A stretch of DNA of 15,370 bases from positions 1-15,370 of the forward strand of contig JANWVB010000023.1 in the NCBI GenBank assembly GCA_025057695.1, written 5' to 3'. The stretch is from Patescibacteria group bacterium. Lineage in GTDB: Bacteria > Patescibacteriota > Microgenomatia > UBA8517. This document shows positions 1-8,201 of the stretch, one piece after another (position 1 is the first letter of the stretch; each line of letters begins with the position of its first letter). The notes beneath the pieces were generated by a model. It saw only the letters and a list, made by a program, of their open reading frames with translations. It searched no databases and had not been told where the DNA came from. Made by a program: the position numbers and the translations under genes.

Positions 1-1395
1 AACACCAGTATATCCCCATTTATAAACCGCTCCATCTCCGTTAATCATTGGCAAGACTAAGATTCTAGAACCTTCATTTTTGCAACCAGTGAAAGCATTC
101 ACCTTAGAATTTAGACTTTCATATTCGTAAGGAATTTTCACTCGAAAATTTCTCATTACATCTCCATTAATCATTGGATAAGAAAGTGCAAAAATTAAAA
201 TAATTCCTAAAACAAAACGATATCTACCTAAATTTCTAAGATGCAAAAGCCCCAAAGACACAAAAACAGAATATGGAAGTAAAAGCAATACACCTAACTT
301 CTCATAAGAATTTCTGAAAATTGCAGTTTCAGGAAAAGAAAAAAATAAAAATTTATACACTTCAAGACCTAAAGGAGGGTTTGCGCCTTTTGCAAAAAAT
401 AAAACAATTACAAAAAAATAAAACAGATATCTCACCACAGGTTTAAACCAATAATTAACCAAACCAACTAAAAAAAGAATCAAAATAGCGACTGAAAGCA
501 AGTATGAAAAAGCAGAATCATAAAAAAAGTTCCAGATAAAATTCTGGTTCAACAAAAACCTTTGGCGAAGGAGCAAAATTTCTTGTAGTGGAAAATAAGC
601 GCTTACACTTTTCAACGATTCAAAATTAGTCAAATGATCAATTCTGTTGTCAAAAGAGCCTCTTATGTATAAAAAGTTATAAGAAATCCACCAAATGTTA
701 GAAGTTATTAAAGTTGCACAAACAAGCAAAGCTTTAAAAATTTTGATCTTCGTAATCTTTTTGGTACTAAAAATATCAATAAAAAAAATAAAAAATAATA
801 CAAAAATAACCAATAAAACATTTACAACAATCGTATAAACAAAAGAAAAAAATACTTGACTTATAAAAATAATAAATAGATACAAAAAATTATTTGTTCT
901 AAAATATTTTATTGCTAACAATGTCAATAAAGGCAAGAAAGCCCAAATACCCATTTGAGAATACAAAAATCTACTCCAAATTTGAGTCAAGCCATATAAA
1001 TTAAATAAATAAAACAAAGAAGAACAAAAAGCCAAAATATTGACATCCTTAAAATTGCAAAATAATTGCTTAACTAAAAAATAAACTGAGACCGTACCTG
1101 TTACAATCAAAATATAGAAAAAAAACATTTGCACAAAAAAAATTGAGAAACCAAAATTTAAATTCAATTGATTAAACAAAGTAATTGGTATGTTTGCAGA
1201 ATAAACCGGTTGCACGAAACCCAAACCAGATTCTTGCCAAACAGAATTTTTGTCAATAGCATTTATCTTGTGAAAAATTGAAAACGACTCTTCCGCACCA
1301 GCTAAAACCAATCCATCCTTAAACCAAGTTGCTAATAAAAATATTGGCAAAAATATCAAAAACCAAAAAAATCTATCTTTTTTTTCTTTGTACAT
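1..1395 (-). CDS. Large multi-pass membrane protein, GT-C / AftD-YfhO-like (3' end off the window)
   Basis: A continuous reading frame of 465 codons starts at an ATG (1395) and is still open at base 1, so the C-terminus is missing. The visible part is a polytopic membrane protein: a first membrane segment at about residues 8-22, a polar loop with two adjacent glutamates (E35-E36), then repeated hydrophobic spans at about 82-108, 118-133, 150-163, 170-210, 220-240, 295-312, 320-335, 368-385 and 392-407. After that a soluble-looking part begins. The segment FRNSYEKLG (360-368), followed by a hydrophobic helix, resembles the FR-x-x-x-K pattern of large arabinofuranosyltransferase-like (AftD/DUF3367) and YfhO-type GT-C proteins. 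An acidic first outer loop is typical of GT-C enzymes that use polyprenyl-phosphate sugars. Activity and substrate cannot be told. The peptide PMINGD occurs twice (407-412 and 449-454). It is transcribed away from the main cluster, apparently from its own promoter. Confidence 0.72.
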   Translation of the reverse strand, partial: MYKEKKDRFFWFLIFLPIFLLATWFKDGLVLAGAEESFSIFHKINAIDKNSVWQESGLGFVQPVYSANIPITLFNQLNLNFGFSIFFVQMFFFYILIVTGTVSVYFLVKQLFCNFKDVNILAFCSSLFYLFNLYGLTQIWSRFLYSQMGIWAFLPLLTLLAIKYFRTNNFLYLFIIFISQVFFSFVYTIVVNVLLVIFVLFFIFFIDIFSTKKITKIKIFKALLVCATLITSNIWWISYNFLYIRGSFDNRIDHLTNFESLKSVSAYFPLQEILLLRQRFLLNQNFIWNFFYDSAFSYLLSVAILILFLVGLVNYWFKPVVRYLFYFFVIVLFFAKGANPPLGLEVYKFLFFSFPETAIFRNSYEKLGVLLLLPYSVFVSLGLLHLRNLGRYRFVLGIILIFALSYPMINGDVMRNFRVKIPYEYESLNSKVNAFTGCKNEGSRILVLPMINGDGAVYKWGYTGV

Positions 1396-1398
1396 TTG

Positions 1399-1427
1399 AG
1401 AATAAAAACAGTAATAAAAAATGTAAA
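1399..1427 (-). promoter_or_regulatory. Possible promoter for the leftward membrane-protein gene
   Basis: On the minus strand, TTTACA (1427-1422) is followed after 17 bases by TATTCT (1404-1399), a fair sigma-70-type pair. The -10 ends only three bases before the ATG at 1395, so the transcript would start at or slightly inside the start codon. This suggests leaderless expression or a TSS slightly upstream of the predicted one. In DNA this AT-rich such pairs arise by chance. Confidence 0.3.
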
Positions 1428-1459
1428 ATTATTTACATAATTTTAATGCAATGTAAAAT
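1420..1459. repeat. Two direct copies of aatgtaaaat, 30 bp apart
   Basis: The ten bases aatgtaaaat occur at 1420-1429 and again at 1450-1459 in the 75-bp divergent intergenic region. The left copy contains the complement of the proposed minus-strand -35 box. The right copy contains the proposed plus-strand -10 box. They could be operator half-sites spaced about three helical turns apart, or simply AT-rich coincidence. Confidence 0.35.
1432..1459 (+). promoter_or_regulatory. Possible promoter for the small secreted protein gene
   Basis: TTTACA (1432-1437) is followed after 16 bases by TAAAAT (1454-1459). Transcription would start near 1466, giving a leader of only about five bases before the ATG at 1471. 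That fits the absence of any Shine-Dalgarno sequence. Confidence is limited by base composition. Confidence 0.35.
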
Positions 1460-1470
1460 GTAAATTAAAT

Positions 1471-1959
1471 ATGAAATCTGCATTATTAATTGTTGTAACG
1501 ATTATAATTTTTTCACTCTCATCTAGCGCCGTGATAGTTGATGCGAAAAAAAGCGAAGAACCTTTTGTTTACGAACAAATCAATCCCGATTCACGTTTAC
1601 TATACAAATACAAACGACTAAAAGAGAAGTTATATACTGCATATCTTGCAAAATTTAGAAAAGAAAAACTGTCACAAAATTACATTGAACTTATCAATAG
1701 ACGATTCAGAGAATTAAAGTATGTAGTAGACAAAGACAAAATAGATCTACTTGAAACCGTAACCTCCAGATACAATTCGCAAATTGGAGAAGTAACAAAT
1801 ATAAATACTAATCAAGAAACTAATATAAATGCCTTACAAGCTATACTGGAAATTCAACAAGAAATCTTGCCAACGCTTAGGGATAAATACCCGGCAAATA
1901 GCGCTCAATGGTTGCTTTTGCAACAGACATTAGATACCATCAATGCCATTGTCAATTAG
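1471..1959 (+). CDS. Small secreted helical protein, possibly DUF5667-like
   Basis: This 162-residue protein is the only plus-strand gene I accept. Its N-terminus is a clear Sec signal peptide: Lys2, a hydrophobic core at residues 4-23, and a plausible signal peptidase I site after VDA (Ala25). The mature chain of about 137 residues has no further membrane segment. It is rich in charged, probably helical sequence (about 38-100), with RLKEKLY early and RRFRELK in the middle, then a second helical part (about 115-160). The order of a short pro-Asp-Ser lead-in, an RL-x-EKL helix and an RR-x-x-EL-x-x-V helix is reminiscent of the DUF5667 proteins common in Patescibacteria, but I cannot confirm that. 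It ends 8 bp before the convergent end of the minus-strand cluster. It may be an exported or surface-bound accessory to the glycan genes; its function is unknown. Confidence 0.7.
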   Translation: MKSALLIVVTIIIFSLSSSAVIVDAKKSEEPFVYEQINPDSRLLYKYKRLKEKLYTAYLAKFRKEKLSQNYIELINRRFRELKYVVDKDKIDLLETVTSRYNSQIGEVTNINTNQETNINALQAILEIQQEILPTLRDKYPANSAQWLLLQQTLDTINAIVN

Positions 1960-1967
1960 CATATTCT

Positions 1968-3821
1968 TTAATTGCATAAATTTATTTTACAAAAACGCGC
2001 AACAACCTTTAATTCCCCAAAATCTTTTTCATTGGGAAACTTAATAATTTCATTCCTTGCGCTTATATCTGAAATGGAGTAAGTTATTTTTCTTACTATT
2101 TCGTTTTTAGAATTGACAAATGTAAAAGTTAGACTTCCTTGAATTTTTTCTTTTTCTGACAACTTCACAAACAATGCAGAATATTTATTTTCAGAATCAA
2201 CACTTGGCAAATAAAAATACGCGAATTTACCATCAAAACTTTTCCAAAGGCAATCAGCATTTTTCACAACATATATTCTTGTCTCTTCTGTAACATTTCT
2301 AAATACACCAAGATCATCTATGCGCCAAGCATATATTTTCTCAGGATTATAAATTTTCCCCGATTTTTTCGTGCCTCCGTATAACCAATCAGTAACATCC
2401 ACGTTTGTATCGCACATCAAACGAACCATTGTTTCTTTATTGGCAAAAACCGGAAATTCTTCAAAACTTCTTATGCTACGAAAGTAAACATACGGATAAA
2501 CACCAGACCAATCAAAAACATAACCTCTCAAAGCATGATCGCCAGAAACACTCAATACAACATCTTTACTATAAACTGGCACTGTTTTTAGTATATCTCC
2601 CCACATAGCCCTTACCACATATCTTGACCGGAATTTTTCTTCAGTGGTAATAATTTTGTTGGCATGAAGCAAATAAAAAACTATGAAAACCGATAATATA
2701 CCCAATTTATAATTTCCTTGCATCCTGGAAAGTAAAAATCCAATTACCAAAACCAATCCTATATTTCCTATAGAAACATATCTGTGAGTAACTCCCAAAG
2801 AAATCATTGGTTCATATAACCAATTTGGCAAGTAAAACAATACCAACCACCACAATAAAAGAGCTATTTTGCCTATAGTCAAAGATTTTTTTATTAAAAA
2901 AAACAAGCTTATTGCAACCAAAAACAAAACAAAAGCAAAGCCTAAAATTAAACTCGTATTATCTCCAGCTGATAAACCGCCTTCTTCGTTCACGGGGAAA
3001 AAGGGCGATCTGATAATATTGCCAATCGTTATAAAAAAACGCGTGTAATAATCTTCGCTTAATGCTTTTGCGATTATTGAAAATGTATCAAGTTTCCCAA
3101 CCGCAGAGCTTTTCCCGCTCGTTGCGACAATAACTTCTTTAATAACAAAGAATTGCAAACAAACAAAGATGAAAATTCTTAATAAACTCTCCCTAAATTT
3201 ATAAACTGGTTTTGGCTTGGAAATTGCGACAATAAACTCAAAAGCAGGTATTAAGAAAAGCAAAGCAATACCCCTCCACAAATCAAACAAAAACAAGAGG
3301 CTGGCAAAAACATTTGAAAAAATAAAAAAGAATAATCTTTTTTTCGTTCGCCCATTAATAGAAACAACATAAAAAGCAAAAGAAATCAAAGACAATATCA
3401 GGATGAAACCATTAAAACGCGCCCACGAGAAAGACTCCATGCTATAAGGGCTTGATGAAAAAATCAAAGAGGCAAATAATCCAACACTTACAGAACTAAA
3501 CAAAACATAACCCAAAGATCCAATCAAAAACGATGCGATGATTTTAGAAATCAAACCGGCAAATTGCCACAAATAAGAGTCAGAACCAATTACATTAATA
3601 AAAACCCAATTAAAATAAGGAGCCAGAAATCTGTTTCTATAACTTTCCCAAATCAAAGAACTTTGGAATTTGCCTGCCCAAATAGTAAACCAATCATCCC
3701 TCCAAAAATCAAAGTCTATCGCCTTGCCATAGCTTAAAATATTTAACAAAATCACCAAAATTGCGTAAATTGTTACTGTAAAAAACAATTTCAAACCTAG
3801 TGATATTTTGTTTTTTTTCAT
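1968..3821 (-). CDS. Polytopic GT-C-type membrane glycosyltransferase with C-terminal soluble domain
   Basis: I place the start at ATG 3821 (617 residues, beginning MKKNKISLG), which gives a normal N-terminus. An in-frame GTG at 3866, 3 bp after the upstream stop, would add 15 residues and cannot be excluded. A first membrane helix (about 8-31) is followed by an outward loop holding FWRDDW, with adjacent aspartates at residues 42-43. An acidic pair at this place is the usual catalytic or metal-binding site of GT-C enzymes of the PMT/ArnT type, which use polyprenyl-phosphate sugars. About ten more hydrophobic spans follow to roughly residue 390. A soluble domain of about 220 residues then closes the protein, probably extracytoplasmic and beta-rich near its end. 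It is the last gene of the minus-strand cluster, so it may act late, adding sugars on the outer face. The acceptor is unknown. Confidence 0.72.
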   Translation of the reverse strand: MKKNKISLGLKLFFTVTIYAILVILLNILSYGKAIDFDFWRDDWFTIWAGKFQSSLIWESYRNRFLAPYFNWVFINVIGSDSYLWQFAGLISKIIASFLIGSLGYVLFSSVSVGLFASLIFSSSPYSMESFSWARFNGFILILSLISFAFYVVSINGRTKKRLFFFIFSNVFASLLFLFDLWRGIALLFLIPAFEFIVAISKPKPVYKFRESLLRIFIFVCLQFFVIKEVIVATSGKSSAVGKLDTFSIIAKALSEDYYTRFFITIGNIIRSPFFPVNEEGGLSAGDNTSLILGFAFVLFLVAISLFFLIKKSLTIGKIALLLWWLVLFYLPNWLYEPMISLGVTHRYVSIGNIGLVLVIGFLLSRMQGNYKLGILSVFIVFYLLHANKIITTEEKFRSRYVVRAMWGDILKTVPVYSKDVVLSVSGDHALRGYVFDWSGVYPYVYFRSIRSFEEFPVFANKETMVRLMCDTNVDVTDWLYGGTKKSGKIYNPEKIYAWRIDDLGVFRNVTEETRIYVVKNADCLWKSFDGKFAYFYLPSVDSENKYSALFVKLSEKEKIQGSLTFTFVNSKNEIVRKITYSISDISARNEIIKFPNEKDFGELKVVARFCKINLCN

Positions 3822-3869
3822 TTTGGTAAAAACGCTTAAATCAAAAACACCTGATAAAACATACACAAA

Positions 3870-4907
3870 TTAATCCCCATACGTAGGCAATTTATAAGAC
3901 AAACCAAACTGCTTTCTGACAAAATGATATGTTATCAAAAAAGCTGTCCAAAAACTAAGTATCAAGTGAATTAAGTAACAAAAATTTCTTCTTGTGAAAG
4001 ATAAATACAAACTATCAAAAAGAACCGGCAAAAGTAAAAACACATAAGGTAAAAAAAGGTATTTTTTAAAACTATAAAATCCTTTCTGATAATTATTTCT
4101 TCCTGAAAAACCGGCTAAGGCATGGTCTTTTTGCAAATAGACATTTAAAATAATCCTCCAATTAATCTTCCTCAAATATCTTTTTAAAGAAGTTGCTGAA
4201 TAATGGAATATAGGATCATCTTTGGCAATTGCAATTAATTTTTGATTTTTATTTAACAGATAAAAAGTGTGCCAAATCAGCTCGGGCACCTTCGTAACTT
4301 CCGGGCATTTTGTTAAGAAGAATGATTTATCCAACATACTGCCCATGGCGGCAAGTTCTATGATAGGTAAATTATTATCTTGAGATAAATCAAAAACTAC
4401 ATAATCTTTAGTTTTTTTAACAACTAAATATCTGGAAATCATACTACGCAAATAATATTTATGATTTTTGGATAATCTATATATAAAAAACGAAAAAGGA
4501 TCTCCAAACTCATTAATATACCTATTGATAAACGGGTAATTTTTAGGATCCTTGTATCCTACGGGAGTAACAGCAACAACATCTTTTTCTCTTTCAAGGC
4601 AAGATACTTTCTTTTTAATACTATCAACACTTCCAAGAACCTCATCACTATCCAGAAATACAACATACTTGCCTTTCGCTTCTAGAAAACCGACATGTTT
4701 AGCGTAAGTAGGTTGTACCCTTTTATTTTGATATATCCTACATTTATATTCTCTTGCAATTTGCAAAGTTTCATCTGTGAAACCACCATCTAACACAATT
4801 ATATCTATAGGTTTATATTTCTGCTTTTTTATTGATTGTAAAACCAATTCCAAAGTACCTGCAGAATTATAAGTTGCAATAACAATACTCACTAATGGAC
4901 TTTGCAT
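3870..4907 (-). CDS. Family 2 glycosyltransferase with C-terminal membrane anchor
   Basis: This 345-residue GT-A fold enzyme opens with VSIVIATYNS (6-15), followed by DGG-x-TD-x-T (40-47). Its DXD metal and nucleotide-sugar site is DSD at 86-88. Two hydrophobic helices (about 285-304 and 310-329) anchor the C-terminus in the membrane, leaving the catalytic domain in the cytosol, so it probably extends a lipid-linked glycan. The ATG at 4907 lies inside the last codons of the epimerase gene (16-bp overlap), which suggests translational coupling. No Shine-Dalgarno sequence is visible. It is collinear with the broken GT2 at 7150-8201: same N-terminal motifs, a similar middle, and the same C-terminal helix pair. 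The two are therefore probably paralogues. Donor and acceptor sugars cannot be told. Confidence 0.88.
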   Translation of the reverse strand: MQSPLVSIVIATYNSAGTLELVLQSIKKQKYKPIDIIVLDGGFTDETLQIAREYKCRIYQNKRVQPTYAKHVGFLEAKGKYVVFLDSDEVLGSVDSIKKKVSCLEREKDVVAVTPVGYKDPKNYPFINRYINEFGDPFSFFIYRLSKNHKYYLRSMISRYLVVKKTKDYVVFDLSQDNNLPIIELAAMGSMLDKSFFLTKCPEVTKVPELIWHTFYLLNKNQKLIAIAKDDPIFHYSATSLKRYLRKINWRIILNVYLQKDHALAGFSGRNNYQKGFYSFKKYLFLPYVFLLLPVLFDSLYLSFTRRNFCYLIHLILSFWTAFLITYHFVRKQFGLSYKLPTYGD

Positions 4908-6010
4908 AAATTCAAAATTTCATCAATTATTATCTTAGAAGGACTACTAGATATATCCAAAACTGGGTTAGTTTTATATTTTGTGTAGTTTCGCAAAAAA
5001 TAACCAATTATTCTCTTATTGTATTTAGATAGAACAACATTACTTTTTAAACCTTCTATTCTTTCCGTTACATTTCTCAAAATAAGACAAGGCTTGCCAA
5101 GATAATACATTTCTTCCTGATTGCTACCACCATCTGTGATCACAAATTCGGAATTTCTGACTATATGAACAAAATCCGGCATTTTCATACGAGGAAGGAA
5201 AAGTACATCTCTACTTTTTGCTACAGTGTTAAAAAAATCTGAATCTCCTAAATACCTTTGTGTCACAGAATGCAAAACAAATACACAACTTAAACCCGCA
5301 GGAGTATTATCAATAATATATTTAATCAGATTTATAGTCCGACACTTGTTAAAGATAACATTTTCTTGTCTATGCACAATTAAAACAAAATACTTTGAAT
5401 TTTTTTTTAGAGGCAATTTATACTTCAATTTTTGCGAAAGACACCATTTTACAGTTTCAACCAAAGTGTTGTTAAAAGTATTAACTTTAATCCCACTTTT
5501 TCTTCTGAGATTATTCAGACTCCAATTATTAGGGCAAAAGTGAATTGTGGCAAAAAATGAAACCAAAATTCTATTAATCTCTTCAGGAAAAGGCTCAAAC
5601 ATTTTAAAAGATCGCAATCCTGACTCAACGTGAGCAACCGGCACACGATAAATATATCCAACGAAAGCCCCTATTACTGCCGAAACAGTATCTCCATGAA
5701 CAATAACAATTTTTTTGCCTGGATTATTTTTAAAAAATTCATTGTAAAAAGTTTTTATTGTTTCAACAAATGATTTTAAGACCCAAAGAACGAATTTAAA
5801 AACCGATGGTTTAACAGATTTTTTACAAAGTGAAATGTCCCAATTGCCTTGACCAATAATAGATTTGAAATCTTTCAAATCAACAATATTTTGTCCTGAA
5901 GAAACCAGTACCGTTTTTATCTTTCTTTTTTTACACTCACGAATAACGGGCGCTAGTTTGATAAGTTCTGCGGTTGTGCCAACAAAAAAATACAAAGTCA
6001 GTTTGTCCAT
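4892..6010 (-). CDS. wecB: UDP-N-acetylglucosamine 2-epimerase, non-hydrolysing (WecB type)
   Basis: The enzyme interconverts UDP-GlcNAc and UDP-ManNAc in the cytosol, feeding ManNAc-type sugars to surface polysaccharides. Its 372 residues match the usual family length. The GT-B-like motifs come in the family order: HGDT (105-108), HVESGLRS (127-134), PEEINR (142-147), HRQEN (213-217), TDGG-x-NQEE (292-300) and TER (315-317). Asp107, Glu129, Glu143/144 and His213 are candidates for the catalytic positions known in E. coli WecB. Two deviations stand out. The N-terminal GTRPE motif reads GTTAE (11-15), losing the usual arginine, and the usual SGG-x-QEE loop reads GGSNQEE. It therefore belongs to a divergent branch and its exact substrate could differ. 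No wecC-like dehydrogenase is present in the window. It starts 9 bp after the preceding GT4 gene and overlaps the next gene by 16 bp. Confidence 0.83.
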   Translation of the reverse strand: MDKLTLYFFVGTTAELIKLAPVIRECKKRKIKTVLVSSGQNIVDLKDFKSIIGQGNWDISLCKKSVKPSVFKFVLWVLKSFVETIKTFYNEFFKNNPGKKIVIVHGDTVSAVIGAFVGYIYRVPVAHVESGLRSFKMFEPFPEEINRILVSFFATIHFCPNNWSLNNLRRKSGIKVNTFNNTLVETVKWCLSQKLKYKLPLKKNSKYFVLIVHRQENVIFNKCRTINLIKYIIDNTPAGLSCVFVLHSVTQRYLGDSDFFNTVAKSRDVLFLPRMKMPDFVHIVRNSEFVITDGGSNQEEMYYLGKPCLILRNVTERIEGLKSNVVLSKYNKRIIGYFLRNYTKYKTNPVLDISSSPSKIIIDEILNLCKVH

Positions 6011-6019
6011 TTTTCAAGT

Positions 6020-7153
6020 TTATTGCATTAAATCCAAATATACATTGATTATCTTTTGGGCATTTCTGGATGAAAATTTTTCTAAAGCATATTTTCTGGC
6101 ATTCTTTTGATAAATTTTAATTTTAGAATTTTTATCAAACAATTCTTCAACCTTTTCTTTTATAGATTTTTCGTTAATTTCTATCAATTCTCCAACTTTT
6201 TCAGATATTGCCTCCGGAATAGCTCCGCGATTGGACGCCAAAACTGGTGTTCCACAGCTTAAAGACTCCAATATGACCCTGCCAAATCCTTCTTCATGTA
6301 TGGAAGGAACTATCAATAGATCTGCCGCAGAATAATACAAAGGCAAATCGCTTTGCGAAACTGCCCCTAAATAAATTAAATTTTTATCTTTCTTTGCCTG
6401 TTGAAAAACCAAGGAATCAAGAGGACCAATACCAATAATTGCAAGTTTAATTTTCTTTGACCAAATTTTTTTGGAATTCAAAAGCACTTTGACTCCTTTC
6501 TCGGGAACTAATCTACCCACAAATAAAACAGTAAAACTATCCCATCCGGTCTTTTCCTTGGCTTTTTTTACAGGACTGAAAAGATCCGTATTTATCCAAT
6601 AAGTAAAAACAGTGATTTTGTTAGGACTAATACCTAAATCCTCTATCTCTCTTGCCGATTGTAAAGAAAGACAAAGCACCTTGCTGGAAAAAGCAAAAAT
6701 ATGCTTTGCTATAAATCTGTACAAACCTTTTTTGGGAAACAAATAAATAGAATGGGTTGTAGTAATAACAGGCAATCTGAACACCAATCCCCAAAATACA
6801 CAAACAAACCCAGCCACAAGTCCATGACTATGGATAACACCAATAGATCTAAAATTAAATAGCAAAAAAATAGGTAAAAATAAAAACAAAAGTGGTGTTA
6901 AATAGACAAATTCTAAAAAAGGATTGTTTTTGAAACGATAAAAAAACCCTCTAAAAATTGGAAGTCTGATAATAGCACAATCTTTTCTTTTTTCAAAGAA
7001 ATAAGCGCGAGTATTGGTGGTTAAAGGCATATATGTAATTACATTAATTTTGATGCCTTTTTTGTGAACTTCTTTTATCAAATCATCAAAGTGCGTTTCA
7101 ATTCCACCGATATTAGGAGAAAATCCTATAGAAACCAACAAGACCTTTTTCAT
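6020..7153 (-). CDS. Family 4 (GT-B) glycosyltransferase
   Basis: This 377-residue retaining glycosyltransferase begins with FSPNIGGIETH (11-21), the glycine-rich acceptor-side loop common in GT4 enzymes. The HSHG (108-111) and TTTHS (131-135) segments lie in the N-terminal Rossmann domain. The C-terminal donor domain carries FVGRLVPEKG (211-220), GIGP (241-244) and the EX7E pair Glu288/Glu296 in EEGFGRVILE, followed by SCGTPV and GAIPEAI. These features bind the nucleotide-sugar phosphates and ribose. A hydrophobic stretch at about 80-100 may press the enzyme against the membrane. Its ATG overlaps the stop of the preceding frameshifted gene as ATGA, so its translation is probably coupled to it. 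The sugar specificity (hexose, commonly mannose, glucose or GlcNAc) is not readable. Confidence 0.9.
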   Translation of the reverse strand: MKKVLLVSIGFSPNIGGIETHFDDLIKEVHKKGIKINVITYMPLTTNTRAYFFEKRKDCAIIRLPIFRGFFYRFKNNPFLEFVYLTPLLFLFLPIFLLFNFRSIGVIHSHGLVAGFVCVFWGLVFRLPVITTTHSIYLFPKKGLYRFIAKHIFAFSSKVLCLSLQSAREIEDLGISPNKITVFTYWINTDLFSPVKKAKEKTGWDSFTVLFVGRLVPEKGVKVLLNSKKIWSKKIKLAIIGIGPLDSLVFQQAKKDKNLIYLGAVSQSDLPLYYSAADLLIVPSIHEEGFGRVILESLSCGTPVLASNRGAIPEAISEKVGELIEINEKSIKEKVEELFDKNSKIKIYQKNARKYALEKFSSRNAQKIINVYLDLMQ

Positions 7154-8201
7154 TTTTTATTCAAACTTTTCAAAAAATAAACAATTGTCACCCAAGTATA
7201 AATCGCAGTTGTTCCAAAACACATAAAAGGGTGAACAAACCAAGCGATATCTCGCACTTTTAGATAACCTTTAATTGAATGCAAAAATGGCACAACAAAA
7301 GTGATACTGTAAAAAACATAAAGCAAGACTTTTGGCCAATCTCCTTTCATAACAACACTCCAACGACGTTTTTTATTATCTTCAAAATGATAATGCTCAA
7401 CAAATCTTTTTCTTCTTTTTAGAAACTGCCAAATCCCTTTAGAGTGAGTCAGATGAATAATTGAAGTTTTGACAAAACCATAATAAACATATCCTTTCAT
7501 CACAACATCAACCATGACATCTATTGGATAATGATTGTCAGGATCAGATTTTGCGTGCTTTTTTATTATCGCAGTTCTCATCAAAGTGCCATTTGTGCCA
7601 ATGGAAGGAACCTTGCGAGGATCTTTCTCAAATCTAACTTTAAAATAATCTCCTTTGTCAAAAGCAGAGCCTAACAAAGTCCATTTTTTTTCTCCCCACA
7701 TCATCCGATCTGCTTTGTTTAAATAAAAAGGCAAAGGTTCGCTAGTGCCAAAAAGCGCAAAATACCTATCCATCAAAGAAAAATTTCTATCGTAATGATA
7801 ATAACAAGTAGTAGTGGCAACAATTTCTGGATCTTCTATAAGAGGCTTAACCATTTTTTTAAGCCAATTTCTGTCAGGCAAATAATTATCGTGGTCAATG
7901 ATAAGACTTAGTTCCCCTTTACCCTTGTTAAAAGCCACTCCACGATTGTACTCTGCATGCTGTTTTCTTTGGGTATTCTGACAACTTTCGCTTTGTATTT
8001 TTTAGCAATTGCACATGTTTGATCTGTTGACCCTCCATCTCCCAAGATTATCTCAATTTTTTCCTGAGGGTAATTTTGAGATCTCAAATCTTTCAAACAC
8101 CTTTCAATTAAATCACCAGAATTATAAGTCGCAATAGCAACAGATATGGAAGGATACTTAGAAACTAAAATTGAATTGTTCTTTGAATTATTTCGTGCCA
8201 T
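7150..8201 (-). pseudogene. Family 2 glycosyltransferase broken by a frameshift
   Basis: Two overlapping frames encode consecutive parts of one GT2. The first (ATG 8201, 97 codons, stop at 7908-7910) has VAIATYNS (21-28) and GDGGSTDQT (54-62), then loses similarity after about residue 83. The second frame continues from about 7956 with AEYNRG, KGKGE, the DXD motif DHD in IIDHDNYLP, and two C-terminal hydrophobic segments, ending at 7150. Joined, they make a protein of about 345 residues, collinear with the intact GT2 at 3870-4907. One extra base (or two fewer) near 7950-7965 would restore the frame. Neither half alone holds a full GT-A domain. A GTG at 7938 could start the second half, but that product would lack the nucleotide-binding core. 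It may be a sequencing or assembly indel, a real inactivation or phase variant, or, less likely, recoding. An AGGAG lies 3 bases before the ATG, unusually close. The gene overlaps the SDR gene by 37 bp. Confidence 0.8.

Noticed and set aside
1911..1924. Hairpin gttgc-tttt-gcaac as a possible terminator
   Set aside because: The stem is only five base pairs, it lies inside the secreted-protein coding region and is not followed by a T-run.
2405..2608. Plus-strand open frame of 67 codons
   Set aside because: It is antisense to the GT-C gene and its protein looks random. The same holds for other antisense frames near 5226, 5865, 9040, 9262 and 11822.
7950..7975. Programmed -1 frameshift site in the broken GT2
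   Set aside because: The zero-frame codons read ccc-aaa-gaa-aac; no proper X-XXY-YYZ slippery heptamer fits the frame, and GT2 enzymes are not known to use recoding.
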